Assembly: GCF_001517585.1 (NCBI RefSeq)
Contig: NZ_FBYC01000004.1
Location: 1,178,001-1,242,000, forward strand
Direction of reading: 5' to 3'
Origin: Roseibaca calidilacus
Lineage (GTDB): Bacteria; Pseudomonadota; Alphaproteobacteria; Rhodobacterales; Rhodobacteraceae
Length of the DNA stretch: 64,000 nucleotides
Shown: piece by piece, positions 33,230 to 42,231 of the stretch
Numbering within the stretch: position 1 is the stretch's first letter
Layout of the letters: the number at the start of each line of letters is the position of its first letter
Program-made: the position numbers and the translations under genes
Notes under the pieces: model-generated
The model's database searches: none
What the model was told of the DNA's origin: nothing
What the model saw: only the letters and a program-made list of their open reading frames with translations

Positions 33230-34401
33230 CAGATATCCATCATGGCAAAGAAGATCGAGAACAACGCATCGGCCACGATCACCGCGAAGATCGCGCGCAC
33301 CACGGCGCTGGAGGTCTGCGCGCCAAGGCTTTCGGCATTGCCACCGACCTGCATACCTGCATGACAGCCGATCACCCCGATAATCAGCGCGAAAACCGGC
33401 GCTTTCACAAAGCCCACCAGCACATGATTCGCGCCGGTTTCAGCCAGCAGGCGCGACAGAAACACCCCTGGGGACACCCCCAGTTCGATCCATGCCATCA
33501 ACGCGCCGCCGAACAGCCCCATAAGGTTGGCGACCGCGCCCAATATGGGCAGCGTAATCAACAACGCCAGAATGCGCGGCACGAACAGCACCAGTGCGGG
33601 ATCAATGGCCAATGTGCGCATGGCGTCGATCTCTTCGCGCATCTTCATGGACCCGATGGCAGCGGTAAAGCTAGACGCGGTGCGCCCCGCCACGATGATC
33701 GCGGTCAGCAGAATGCCAAGCTCGCGCAGGATGGAAATGGCGATCAGGTCGACCACGAATATCTCTGCCCCGAACTGGCGCAGTTGCACCGCACCCTGAA
33801 AGGCCAGCACGACCCCGATCAGGAAGGACATCAGCGACACGATGGGCACCGCGCGCCAGCCCACCTGATCGGCGTGATGGACCAGCGCGGTCATGGGCAA
33901 TTGTGCGGGGTGGCGCATGATCCACCCCAGCCGCACCAGAAACAGGCCCAGCATGCCGGTAATTTCCCGCAAGAAGCCCCCGGCGCGCGCGACATTGCGG
34001 CCAAGCCGCTCCAGCAACTGCAAAGGCGACCAAGTTTGCGGGGTTTTGGCAGGTGGTTCGGGCAAGGATGCCGCCACGCGTTCCAAAAGCGCCGCATGGT
34101 CAGATTGTGCGCCTGTCAGGGTCAGCCTGTCGGCATGACGCAGCAGCAGATAGGCGCCTGCCGTGTCCAGCCGCGTCAGGCCCGACAGGTCAAGTTCGCC
34201 CGCCGCGCGGGGCAATTCTTCGGCCAGCGCAGAAACGTGGCGCACCGTCAGCGCCCCCGACAGCCGCCACGCTTGCCCGGCCCCGTCCAAAAGGGCGGGT
34301 TGCGGCACAGCAGGTGTTAAAGGCGCGGCAGGTGCGGTCAAAACGGGCTCTCCGGCAGGGTCCGAGTCGCTCTTATAGCTTGGCACGTCTGCACCCACCA
34401 T
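33229..34401 (-). CDS. mlaE: MlaE-like ABC permease with N-terminal STAS domain
   Basis: A 390-residue protein. Residues 40-125 form a STAS (MlaB-like) domain (LTVRHVSALAEELPRAAGELDLSGLTRLDTAGAYLL), and residues 140-390 the MlaE permease with FLIGVVLAFQGAVQLRQFGA and SSFTAAIGSMKMREEIDAM, both signature stretches. In E. coli the STAS subunit MlaB is separate; here it is fused, which explains the absence of an mlaB gene. First gene of the operon mlaE-mlaF-mlaD-lipoprotein. Confidence 0.95.
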   Translation of the reverse strand: MVGADVPSYKSDSDPAGEPVLTAPAAPLTPAVPQPALLDGAGQAWRLSGALTVRHVSALAEELPRAAGELDLSGLTRLDTAGAYLLLRHADRLTLTGAQSDHAALLERVAASLPEPPAKTPQTWSPLQLLERLGRNVARAGGFLREITGMLGLFLVRLGWIMRHPAQLPMTALVHHADQVGWRAVPIVSLMSFLIGVVLAFQGAVQLRQFGAEIFVVDLIAISILRELGILLTAIIVAGRTASSFTAAIGSMKMREEIDAMRTLAIDPALVLFVPRILALLITLPILGAVANLMGLFGGALMAWIELGVSPGVFLSRLLAETGANHVLVGFVKAPVFALIIGVIGCHAGMQVGGNAESLGAQTSSAVVRAIFAVIVADALFSIFFAMMDI

Positions 34402-34456
34402 GGCCCCGCGACCAATGCCATCCGGAGTGAGGATTTTTCGTGCATGTTTTCAGGGC

Positions 34457-34532
34457 TGGTGCCGGCAGAGGGACTTGAACCCCCGACCTTCGGTTTACAA
34501 AACCGCTGCTCTACCAACTGAGCTATGCCGGC
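34457..34532 (-). tRNA. tRNA-Thr (anticodon TGT)
   Basis: On the minus strand a 76-nt tRNA runs from GCCGGCATAGCTC to CTGCCGGCACCA with encoded CCA. The T-arm has GGTTCAAGTCC, and the anticodon stem GCGGT/ACCGA... encloses the loop TTTGTAA with anticodon TGT. Upstream of trkH-gat (same strand) and after the mla operon start. Confidence 0.95.
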
Positions 34533-34541
34533 ATGACGCGG

Positions 34542-34570
34542 GATTTAGCCCAAGGCGCGCGCCAGTGCAA
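34542..34570 (-). promoter_or_regulatory. sigma70-type promoter for tRNA-Thr
   Basis: On the minus strand TTGCAC (34570-34565), a 17-base spacer and TAAATC (34547-34542) sit just upstream of the tRNA 5' end at 34532. Confidence 0.5.
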
Positions 34571-34611
34571 TCGCGGATCGTGCGCAATTCGGCCTATGCG
34601 CAGCGCGCAGG

Positions 34612-35352
34612 CTAATCCCGAGCGAAATGATGCACGAAATTGGCCAGAACCCGGCCAGAAGCTTCGGTGCGGATATCGGCGCAAGCCGCCGTCAATTCTG
34701 CCGCGCGCTCTGGCGCGAAATACCCTTTGTTCTTGTAAACGGCGATGCGCAGGGCGAAATTTGCGCCATCAGCCTCGGGGTGGAACTGAGTGGCATAGAT
34801 GCGGTCGCCATAGCGCAACATCTGGATCGGGCAGCACTCGCCTTCCAGCAGATGCACAGCGCCATGCGGCAGCGCATCCAGCGCTTCTTTATGGCCGACC
34901 AGCGCGGTAATCTGGTCGGGCAGCCCGTTCAACAGCGGATCATGCGCCGCTTCCGGGCGACGGCGGCAAATGATCGCGCCGACATCTTCGCCGTGGTGGT
35001 CCTGCGACACAGGCGCGCCAAGAAAGCGGCCCAGAATGCCAATCCCGTAGCAACAGCCCAGAAAGGCGGTGCCACTTTCGGCAATGCGCGGCATCAGCGA
35101 CAGGATCTGCGCTTCGATCCGCGCTTCCATCGGGGTTTTCGCCTCTGGCGGGTCGCTGACACAGCCCGGCCCACCCCCAACGATGACACCGCTGAAAGCG
35201 CTTAGGTCCAGCCCATCGGGCAAGGTTTCGCGGTCCAGCCGGATGCGCCGCGTGGCATGATCTGTCAGCCCAGAACGGCGCAGAATAGCGGCATATTCAT
35301 CATCTGCAACTTCAGCTTCGGGGCGCAACTGTATGACAAGAAACGGTTTCAT
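34612..35352 (-). CDS. class I glutamine amidotransferase-like protein
   Basis: A 246-residue protein of the type 1 GATase (GMP-synthase-like) family. The nucleophile is C101 in FLGCCYGIGILGRF, the oxyanion strand is VIVGGGPG near 56-63, and the QFHPEAD segment near 190 holds the catalytic His/Glu. It could be a stand-alone hydrolase for gamma-glutamyl compounds; the substrate is unknown. Its ATG immediately follows the trkH stop codon, with the GGAGGGGG ribosome site inside the end of trkH. Confidence 0.88.
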   Translation of the reverse strand: MKPFLVIQLRPEAEVADDEYAAILRRSGLTDHATRRIRLDRETLPDGLDLSAFSGVIVGGGPGCVSDPPEAKTPMEARIEAQILSLMPRIAESGTAFLGCCYGIGILGRFLGAPVSQDHHGEDVGAIICRRRPEAAHDPLLNGLPDQITALVGHKEALDALPHGAVHLLEGECCPIQMLRYGDRIYATQFHPEADGANFALRIAVYKNKGYFAPERAAELTAACADIRTEASGRVLANFVHHFARD

Positions 35353-36801
35353 CTACCCCCTCCAGAAGCGCGGGAAGAACAGAACCAAGACGGCCAGAAC
35401 CTCTAGGCGGCCCAGATACATGCCCAGAATCATCAGCCATTTTGAAATGGTCGGGAATTGGTCCACCGCCCCGGTTGGCCCCACCTCTGGCCCGAAGGCC
35501 GGGCCGATATTGCAAATCGCGGTCCAGGCTGCGGTCAGCGCGGTGCGGGTGTCCAGCCCGGTCAGGGCCAGTGCTGCGGTCAAGGCCGCGAAAATGGCGG
35601 CAAAGGCCGTGAACATCACGATCACCGAAGAGACCACGTCTTCTTCCAGCCGCTTGCCACCCAATCGCAGGGCAACCACCTGATGGGGGCTGCCAAGCTG
35701 GCGCATCCGCAGCTTGATCGCCTCGAACAGAACGAGGAAGCGGAACACCTTGATGGAACACCCGGTAGAGGCCGTGCAGGCCCCGATAAACCCCACCAGC
35801 ATGACAACCATCAACGGAAAATCGCCCCAGGCTGACACATCCTCGCTGCCGTAACCGGTGCCGGTAAACAAGGTGACAACGTTGAACAATGTGCCGCGCA
35901 GAATGTCGTGAAAGCTGCCGTCTTGCGTGGCAAGACGGTAGGCCACGATCACGCCCACCGCATAAGCGATCCAGCGCAGAAAGGCGCGCACCTGCACGTC
36001 TTGCAACAAAGCCTTGGGTTGGCCGCCCATAAGCTGAATCAGCCGGATGAAGGGCAGGCCCGACAACACCATGAACACCACCGCGACATATTCCAGCGGT
36101 CCCGTATAGATCGCAAAGGATTGGTCCGTGGTCGAAAACCCGCCCGTGGCGGCTGTGGTCAAGCCGTGGTTCAGCGCGTCGAACCCCGACATGCCGAAGG
36201 CCATGAAAGCGATGATCGCGGCCAGTGTCAGCGCCAGATAGACCTGCAACAGTGCCAGCGAGATGTCATAGACCCGCGGCATGACCTTGCCCAAGGTGTC
36301 AAACCCCTCGGATTGGAAATGCTGCATGCCACCCACGCGCAGCACCGGCAGGAACACCAGCGCCACCACCACAATGCCAAGCCCGCCCAGCCATTGCAGG
36401 ATCGAACGCCACAACAGCACCCCGCGCGGCATGTCATCCAGCCCCACGAAAACCGTGGTCCCGGTGGTGGTCATGCCTGACAGCGCCTCGAAATAGGCAT
36501 CGGTCCAGCTTGCGCCGGGCGCACCCAACATGAAGGGCAGCGCGGCAAAGGCTGGCAGCACCAGCCACAGGCTGCTGGCCAACAGGAAGGATTGCCGCCG
36601 CCCCAGACCGTCACGCAGCGCATTGCGGGTCGCCCCGGCAAGCCCACCGCCTACGAAAGCCGTGGCAAAGCCCGATAGCGCGAAACTGCGCCAGTTCGGG
36701 TCATCCCGGCTTAGATCCATCGCCATCGGCAACAGCATAAGTGCGCCCAGCGTCAGGGCCAGCATACCAATAAGGTAAATGACGGGGCGAGGATCCAACA
36801 T
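35353..36801 (-). CDS. trkH: TrkH-type potassium uptake protein
   Basis: A 482-residue membrane protein with the four filter loops of Trk/Ktr/HKT potassium channels: SGMTTTGTTVF, TTAATGGFSTTDQSF, TLFTGTGYGSEDVS and NIGPAFGPEVGPTGA. TrkH works with a cytosolic TrkA subunit not present here. The amidotransferase gene follows with no gap. Confidence 0.94.
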   Translation of the reverse strand: MLDPRPVIYLIGMLALTLGALMLLPMAMDLSRDDPNWRSFALSGFATAFVGGGLAGATRNALRDGLGRRQSFLLASSLWLVLPAFAALPFMLGAPGASWTDAYFEALSGMTTTGTTVFVGLDDMPRGVLLWRSILQWLGGLGIVVVALVFLPVLRVGGMQHFQSEGFDTLGKVMPRVYDISLALLQVYLALTLAAIIAFMAFGMSGFDALNHGLTTAATGGFSTTDQSFAIYTGPLEYVAVVFMVLSGLPFIRLIQLMGGQPKALLQDVQVRAFLRWIAYAVGVIVAYRLATQDGSFHDILRGTLFNVVTLFTGTGYGSEDVSAWGDFPLMVVMLVGFIGACTASTGCSIKVFRFLVLFEAIKLRMRQLGSPHQVVALRLGGKRLEEDVVSSVIVMFTAFAAIFAALTAALALTGLDTRTALTAAWTAICNIGPAFGPEVGPTGAVDQFPTISKWLMILGMYLGRLEVLAVLVLFFPRFWRG

Positions 36802-36860
36802 AAGGCGCAGCCTTTGCCGGGGCGCGCGCCGGTGTCAAGCGCACAAACGGGAATGGTGGG

Positions 36861-37406
36861 TTAACGCCACATCTGCACGTCGCCGCCTTCCAGCCGGTTG
36901 CGCCCCGTCGCGCGCAGGTTTGCCAATGGGTTGCCGAACCCGTCAGTCAGGACCAGTTCGCTGCCGCGCAAACTCCAACGGGTAACGCCGAACAGTTCCT
37001 GAAAACAGCCTTGGTTCGTTACCATTGCCGGGGCCGATGCATTCGCGGGCGCGCGCAGCACCATGCGGCATTGGCGGTTGTTGGGGCTGGTCACATTCCA
37101 TGTGCCGGCATAATCGGCGGCGGTATTCTTGGTGGCCTGCCCGCCACCCGCAAGGGCTGCCAGAAAGCCGCCCGCATTCACCCCCACGGAGGTGCTGGTC
37201 GTTTCGGTCCGGGTGGTGTTGCCTTCGACCGTGGTGGTGGTCCGGGTGCTGCTTTCGGACAGGCTGGCGGCATTGGCCGCAGGGGCCGGCATGATATCGC
37301 GCTGTGCAGGCGCCGCGGCCGGAGATGTGGATTGCGGCGCGCCTTCGATATCGCAGGCAGCAAGGGCAATCATCGCAGATGCGAGAAACAGGAACTGCTT
37401 TGTCAT
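36861..37406 (-). CDS. AprI/Inh family metalloprotease-inhibitor-like lipoprotein
   Basis: A 181-residue lipoprotein: signal MIALAAC (lipidated C18), a low-complexity Ala/Pro/Thr/Ser linker (about 22-90) and a C-terminal Inh/Omp19 beta-barrel domain beginning ADYAGTWNVTSPNNRQCRMVL with two cysteines (C in RQCRM and in NQGCFQ) able to form the family disulfide. Inhibitors of serralysin-like proteases; also found as surface lipoproteins. Monocistronic. Confidence 0.85.
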   Translation of the reverse strand: MTKQFLFLASAMIALAACDIEGAPQSTSPAAAPAQRDIMPAPAANAASLSESSTRTTTTVEGNTTRTETTSTSVGVNAGGFLAALAGGGQATKNTAADYAGTWNVTSPNNRQCRMVLRAPANASAPAMVTNQGCFQELFGVTRWSLRGSELVLTDGFGNPLANLRATGRNRLEGGDVQMWR

Positions 37407-37492
37407 GATCGTCTTTCAAGGCTGATGTGTGCACCTTGGTTCATAGCACAAACTGCACGCGCGCGAAGATAGTTAACCGCAGGGGACGGGCC

Positions 37493-37519
37493 AAAAAATA
37501 GCGCGGTGAACCACCGCGC
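37493..37519 (-). terminator. intrinsic terminator after folE2
   Basis: On the minus strand GCGCGGTG-GTT-CACCGCGC (37519-37501) is followed by TATTTTTT. It lies 28 bases past the folE2 stop codon and so closes the metZ-folE2 unit. Confidence 0.88.
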
Positions 37520-37547
37520 CATATCGCTTCATCCCGCTTCGGACCGC

Positions 37548-38639
37548 TTAGCCAACGTGGAACAGGCTGGCAAACAGGCGCGGGTCCAGACTGTCGGCAT
37601 CGAACGTCTCTCCGCGTGTCAGAACGCTGACCGCATCGTGGCTGTGCAGGCTTTCCTGATGGCTGGCCAGCACGCGGAAATCGCCGATGCGCGGGTCCGC
37701 ATCCAGTTGCGCGCAAAAGCTGCGCGCGGCATCTTCCACGAAAATCGGGTTGGCCGCGTTCAACTCTGCAAAAGCCTGTTCATCCTCGCGCTTGACCATG
37801 ACTTGGGTTTCCGTGGGCACGGCGGCGCGACACAGGTCGATCAGGTCTTCAAACCACAGTTTGTTGCCGGGCAGCACCTGCACCGACACCCGCGCGACAG
37901 AGCGTTGCGAATGTGGCGTGGCCAATTGCCCCCGCGTGGCGCGCGCATGTTCGCTCAGTTCCAGCGAACAGGGGCAGGTCGAGGAATAGACATAATCCAG
38001 ATGCATGAAGGTCTGCCGCACGCCCGCGCGGTCCACCACTTCCATGGCGATGTCGTAATATTGGTAGCCTTGCAGGCCCGAACGCAGGCTTTCCACCTTC
38101 ACCGGGAAGCTGAAGCGCATCATGATCCGCGCGTCGAAACTGTCCAGATCGGCCTTGTAATCATCCAGCGCCGCGCGCACCACATCGGCACTGAACGTGC
38201 GCTCTGCATGGCCGTAGAAGCTGCGCATGATGCGCGACATGTTAATGCCTTTCTTCTCGGCCTCCAAGCTGACCGACCCGGTGACAGAGGTTTCCAGCAT
38301 CAAATCGCCATTGTCGCGCGTGTGGTAGCGGATGGGCAGGCGGAAATTGGAAATGCCGACATGCTGGATCGGGGCCTTAGCGCCCACGATCAGGCTGGCG
38401 GGGCCGTTCTGCAAATCGGGCAAGCCCGCCTTGTAATCGGCATCGGCGCGAAAGCCTTGCGGGTAATCGCGGTTCAAATCCGGATAGGTCAAGGCCGGCA
38501 GCAGGCTAGTTGCCGCGGCTTCGACACGCGCGCGCGCATCATCCGCCGCGCCATCCGCAAAGCGGCGCAAGGTTTCCAGCGCCGCTTGCGCCTCTGCTTC
38601 CGAGGGGGTCTGCTCTAGGCCGGGGACATGCACGTTCAT
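37548..38639 (-). CDS. folE2: GTP cyclohydrolase FolE2 (type IB)
   Basis: A 363-residue enzyme making dihydroneopterin triphosphate for folate/queuosine. The family signature STCPCSLELSEHARATRGQ with its cysteine pair (near 217-219), ISNFRLPIRY and TPHSQRS are visible. It can use metals other than zinc, and in many bacteria it complements or replaces zinc-dependent FolE. ATG 38639 with AGGAAGG about 12 bases upstream. Downstream of metZ by 102 bases on the same strand. Confidence 0.94.
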   Translation of the reverse strand: MNVHVPGLEQTPSEAEAQAALETLRRFADGAADDARARVEAAATSLLPALTYPDLNRDYPQGFRADADYKAGLPDLQNGPASLIVGAKAPIQHVGISNFRLPIRYHTRDNGDLMLETSVTGSVSLEAEKKGINMSRIMRSFYGHAERTFSADVVRAALDDYKADLDSFDARIMMRFSFPVKVESLRSGLQGYQYYDIAMEVVDRAGVRQTFMHLDYVYSSTCPCSLELSEHARATRGQLATPHSQRSVARVSVQVLPGNKLWFEDLIDLCRAAVPTETQVMVKREDEQAFAELNAANPIFVEDAARSFCAQLDADPRIGDFRVLASHQESLHSHDAVSVLTRGETFDADSLDPRLFASLFHVG

Positions 38640-38741
38640 CAGGGATGGTCCTTCCTGTCTGTCGGACCCAAAGGTAAGCGCTCTATCCGGCTTTTCCACT
38701 TTTTTCACGGCACATACCCCGCGCAACGCGACTCTCTGGGG

Positions 38742-39923
38742 TCAAATCGCGCCAAGCGCCCCGCGCAGGTCCGCGATCAGGTCGACCGTGTCCTCCAACC
38801 CCACAGAGAGACGGACCAAACCGGGGGTAATGCCCAAAAGCGCCTTTTGGTCATCGGGCAGGCGTTGATGCGTGGTGGTCGCGGGGTGCGTGGCAATCGT
38901 GCGCGCGTCGCCCAAATTGTTGGAAATCACCGCCACGCGCAGCGCGTTCAGCGCGCGAAAGGCTGCCGCCTGCCCGCCTGCGACCTCGAAGGACAGCACG
39001 GTGCCGAACCCGGACATCTGCGCCGCCGCGATGGCGTGTTGCGGGTGCTCGGGCAGACCGGGATAGATTACACGCGCCAGCCGGGCATCGCCCTGCAACG
39101 CGGTCGCAATCGCCTGTGCGCTGGCCGCTTGCGCGCGCACCCGCAAATCCATCGTGACCATGCCATTCAGCATGATCCACGCGTTGAAAGGCGACAGCGC
39201 CCCGCCGGTATGTTTCAGATAGGGCTCTACCGTGCCGCGAATGAAATCGCGCGTGCCGCAGATAACCCCGCCAAGCGCGCGGCCCTGCCCGTCTATGTGC
39301 TTGGTGGCCGAATAGATCACCACATCCGCGCCCAATTCCACCGCGCGGCTGAACACGGGCGTGGCAAAGACATTGTCCACCACAACCGTCGCCCCTACCG
39401 CATGGGCCAGCTTGGCCACGCCAGCTAGGTCAATCACTTCCAACGTGGGGTTGGACACAGATTCGAGGAACACCGCCTTGGTGCCGTCGCGGATCGCGCT
39501 GCGCCAGGCGTCCAGATCGGTGCCGTCAACCAGCGTCACTTCTACCCCGTAGCGCGCCAGCACGTTTTCCAGCACATACAGGCACGACCCGAACAGTGCC
39601 CGCGCTGCGACCACATGGTCGCCCGCGCGCAGCATCGCCATCAGCGCACCCGACACGGCGGCCATTCCGGATGCCGTGGCGAAAGCGTCCTCTGTCCCTT
39701 CGATTGCGGCAATGCGTTCTTCAAAGGCGGCAACGGTCGGGTTGCCGTAGCGCGCATAGATAAACTCATCCGGCCCGGTGCCCAAGAACCGCGCCTCTGC
39801 GGCCTCTGCCGTGGGGTAGACGAAGCCTTGCGTCATGTAGATCGCTTCGGCCACCTCGCCATATTGGCTGCGGCGCGCGCCTTGATGCACAAGTTTGGTG
39901 CGTGTGTTCCAACTGTCGGTCAT
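38742..39923 (-). CDS. metZ: O-succinylhomoserine sulfhydrylase
   Basis: A 393-residue PLP enzyme of the Cys/Met metabolism family that makes homocysteine from O-succinylhomoserine and sulfide. The PLP lysine is K208 in IYSATKHIDGQGR; YARYGNPTV near 56-64 and SNPTLEVIDL are family signatures. The long GQGRALGGVICG insert is typical of MetZ. Its leader contains a SAM-II riboswitch and terminator, so expression should fall when SAM is abundant. AAGGA lies 6 bases before the ATG. Confidence 0.95.
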   Translation of the reverse strand: MTDSWNTRTKLVHQGARRSQYGEVAEAIYMTQGFVYPTAEAAEARFLGTGPDEFIYARYGNPTVAAFEERIAAIEGTEDAFATASGMAAVSGALMAMLRAGDHVVAARALFGSCLYVLENVLARYGVEVTLVDGTDLDAWRSAIRDGTKAVFLESVSNPTLEVIDLAGVAKLAHAVGATVVVDNVFATPVFSRAVELGADVVIYSATKHIDGQGRALGGVICGTRDFIRGTVEPYLKHTGGALSPFNAWIMLNGMVTMDLRVRAQAASAQAIATALQGDARLARVIYPGLPEHPQHAIAAAQMSGFGTVLSFEVAGGQAAAFRALNALRVAVISNNLGDARTIATHPATTTHQRLPDDQKALLGITPGLVRLSVGLEDTVDLIADLRGALGAI

Positions 39924-39952
39924 AGTCGTCCTTACTGGGCCAGTCGGCCACG

Positions 39953-39983
39953 AAAAAACCCCGACCCTGAAGCAGGCCGGGGG
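39953..39983 (-). terminator. riboswitch-controlled intrinsic terminator upstream of metZ
   Basis: On the minus strand CCCCG...CGGGG with an inner CCTG/CAGG pairing is followed by TTTTTT. It sits between the SAM-II aptamer and the metZ start, 30 bases before the ATG. Confidence 0.85.
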
Positions 39984-39993
39984 TGCACCCAGA

Positions 39994-40046
39994 CCTCTTT
40001 AGCGGATGGATTAACGTGGCCCGCAATCGGGTAACAAATCGCCACG
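39994..40046 (-). ncRNA. SAM-II riboswitch (metA RNA motif)
   Basis: On the minus strand the sequence opens CGTGGCGATTTG, closes the P1 stem with GCCACG (40020-40015) after an ~26-base loop, and ends with the conserved CCGCTAAAGAGG. This order (P1, loop, second strand, then CTAAA-containing 3' pseudoknot strand) is the SAM-II class known from alphaproteobacterial met genes. It binds S-adenosylmethionine. The terminator downstream suggests control by premature termination rather than by masking a ribosome site, as the ATG is 70 bases away. Confidence 0.93.
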
Positions 40047-40073
40047 GCGCGGCCGATGCCACACATGCGCCTG

Positions 40074-40100
40074 ATTATAGCCCCCCGCACTGCGCGTCAA
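40074..40100 (-). promoter_or_regulatory. promoter of the metZ riboswitch transcript
   Basis: On the minus strand TTGACG (40100-40095) and a perfect TATAAT (40079-40074) are separated by 15 bases. Transcription would begin near 40067, about 20 bases before the aptamer. Confidence 0.6.
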
Positions 40101-40123
40101 CACGCCACGCGGGGGCGGCTTGG

Positions 40124-41965
40124 TCAGTCCATCGCTTCCAATTCGTCAATAAAGCCTGCGATCATGCTCAGGCCCTTGTCCCAGAACGCGGGGTCAGACG
40201 CATCCAACCCAAAGGGGGCCAACAAATCCTTGTGGTGCTTGGACCCGCCTGCCGCCAGCATTTCGAAATACTTGTCCTGAAAGCCTTCGGGCTGTTCTTC
40301 GTAAACCGCATAAAGCGCGTTCACCAAGCCGTCGCCAAAGGCATAGGCATAAACGTAAAACGGCGAATGCACGAAATGCGGGATATAGGACCAGAAGGTT
40401 TCATACCCTTCCATATAGGTAAAGACCGGCCCAAGGCTTTCAGCCTGCACGCTCATCCACAGCGCGTTGATGTCGTCGGGCGTCAACTCGCCGCTGCGGC
40501 GCGCCTCATGCAGCTTGCATTCGAAATCGTAGAACGCGATCTGGCGCACGACGGTGTTGATCATATCCTCGACCTTGCCCGCCAGCAGCGTTTTGCGTTC
40601 CTCGGGGCTAGACGCCTTGGCCAGCATCCGGCGGAAGGTCAGCATTTCGCCGAACACAGAGGCGGTTTCGGCCAATGTCAGGGGGGTAGATGACAACAGC
40701 TCGCCCTGCCCTGCCGCAAGGCGCTGGTGCACACCATGACCCAGTTCATGCGCCAGTGTCATCACATCGCGCGGCTTGCCAAGATAGTTCAGCATCACGA
40801 ACGGATGCGCATCTGTCACGGTCGGATGCGCGAAGGCACCGGGTGCCTTGCCGGGCGTTACGGCCGCGTCAATCCAGCCCTTGTCGAAAAAGGGCGCGGC
40901 CAGATCCGCCAGTTTCGGCGAGAACCCTGCATAGGCATCCAGCACCATGTTTTGCGCTTCTGGCCAAGCGATGGTGCGCGCCGCTTCGGTGGGCAAGGGC
41001 GCGTTGCGGTCCCAGACTTCCAACTGTTCCAAGCCCAGCCATTTGGCCTTCAGCGCGTAATAGCGGTGCGACAGCTTTGGATAGGCGGCCACGACCGCAT
41101 CGCGCAACGCTTGCACCACTTCGGGTTCGACATGGTTCGACAAGTGGCGAGCATGCTGCGGACTGGGCATCTTGCGCCAGCGGTCCTCTATTTCTTTTTC
41201 CTTGGCCAGCGTGTTGTGAACGCGGGCGAACAGGCGGATATTGGCCCCGAACACCTCTGCCAGCGCGCGTGCCCCCGCCTCGCGGCGGTCGCGGTTGCGG
41301 TCGGTCAGCAGGTTGAGCGTGGATTCCAGCCCAAGCGGTTCGTCCTCTCCGGCGACCGGAAATTCCAGCCCCGCCATGGTTTCGTCAAACAGCCGGTTCC
41401 ACGCGGCGGACCCGACGGTGGATTGGTCATGCAGAAATTTCTCCAACTCGTCCGACAGTTGGTGCGGGCGCATGGCGCGCATCCGCTCGAACACGGGCTT
41501 GTAACGGGCAAGCTCGGCATTGGCATGGAGCGTGGCGTCGAAATCCGCATCGGGAATGCGGTTCAACTCCAGCGAGAAGAACACAAGCGGCGTGGTCGCA
41601 TTGGTCACGCGGTCCTGCGCGTCGGACATGTCCTTTGCGCGCGCGGGATCCACCGTGTTCTGGTAATAGCGCAAACCGAAATAGGACATCAGCCGCCCGG
41701 CGACCTGTTCGATCCGTTCGTAGCGCACCACGCAGCCCAACAACGCGGCGGCATCCAGCCCGGCCAGCTTGCCTTCGTAATCGGTGGCAAAATCCGCGCA
41801 TTCCTGTTCCAGCCAGTCGAAATCGCGCGCGATTTCGGGCGCGTCCTCTGACGTATAAAGACTGGAAAAATCCCAGACCGGCAGATCGCCCAGATCGCCG
41901 CTGCCCTTGGGGCGATCAATGTCGAATACGGGGGAAGCAGCACGCGTGCGCGGGGTCAGTGACAT
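40124..41965 (-). CDS. pepF: M3 family oligoendopeptidase F
   Basis: A 613-residue zinc metallopeptidase cleaving cytosolic oligopeptides. The zinc motif HELGH lies at 406-410 (LAHELGHGVHQRL), with the third ligand in LAETASVFGEMLT about 26 residues later. The C-terminal SPFYVYAYAFGDGLV is typical of PepF. ATG 41965 follows GGAG by 6 bases. A very long open frame continues upstream to 42328 through the tandem repeats but shows no family similarity there. Confidence 0.94.
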   Translation of the reverse strand: MSLTPRTRAASPVFDIDRPKGSGDLGDLPVWDFSSLYTSEDAPEIARDFDWLEQECADFATDYEGKLAGLDAAALLGCVVRYERIEQVAGRLMSYFGLRYYQNTVDPARAKDMSDAQDRVTNATTPLVFFSLELNRIPDADFDATLHANAELARYKPVFERMRAMRPHQLSDELEKFLHDQSTVGSAAWNRLFDETMAGLEFPVAGEDEPLGLESTLNLLTDRNRDRREAGARALAEVFGANIRLFARVHNTLAKEKEIEDRWRKMPSPQHARHLSNHVEPEVVQALRDAVVAAYPKLSHRYYALKAKWLGLEQLEVWDRNAPLPTEAARTIAWPEAQNMVLDAYAGFSPKLADLAAPFFDKGWIDAAVTPGKAPGAFAHPTVTDAHPFVMLNYLGKPRDVMTLAHELGHGVHQRLAAGQGELLSSTPLTLAETASVFGEMLTFRRMLAKASSPEERKTLLAGKVEDMINTVVRQIAFYDFECKLHEARRSGELTPDDINALWMSVQAESLGPVFTYMEGYETFWSYIPHFVHSPFYVYAYAFGDGLVNALYAVYEEQPEGFQDKYFEMLAAGGSKHHKDLLAPFGLDASDPAFWDKGLSMIAGFIDELEAMD

Positions 41966-42140
41966 GAGAAACTCCAATCGTTTCTTCAGACTTAGGCCCT
42001 GAGATGCGTCGCTGCAAGCCGCAGCGCTCTGCGCGTTGGTTAACATGCGGCAAAGCGGGCGTGTTTTTTGGCAACACAGGAAAACGTCAAAGCGGCCCGG
42101 GGCGAAATCTGTCGACTTTTCACGCCAAGACTGTAGACCG

Positions 42141-42218
42141 CGCGCGTGTCCTGTAACCTGCACGCGTGTCCTGTAACCTGCACGCGTGTCCTGTAACCTG
42201 CACGCGTGTCCTGTAACT
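42141..42218. repeat. 20-bp tandem repeat array in the mgtE leader (4 copies)
   Basis: The unit CACGCGTGTCCTGTAACCTG occurs at 42141, 42161, 42181 and 42201; the first copy has G for A at position 2 and the last is truncated to ...CTGTAAC. Each contains the palindrome CACGCGTG and a CCTG-TAA-CCTG direct repeat. The period of 20 bases is close to two DNA turns. The array ends 13 bases before the mgtE ATG, just before the GGAGG ribosome site. Confidence 0.9.
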
Positions 42219-42231
42219 GATGGAGGCCCCG

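Noticed and set aside
42141-42218. CRISPR array
   Set aside because: The 20-base units are directly adjacent with no spacers and no cas genes are near; it is a tandem repeat.
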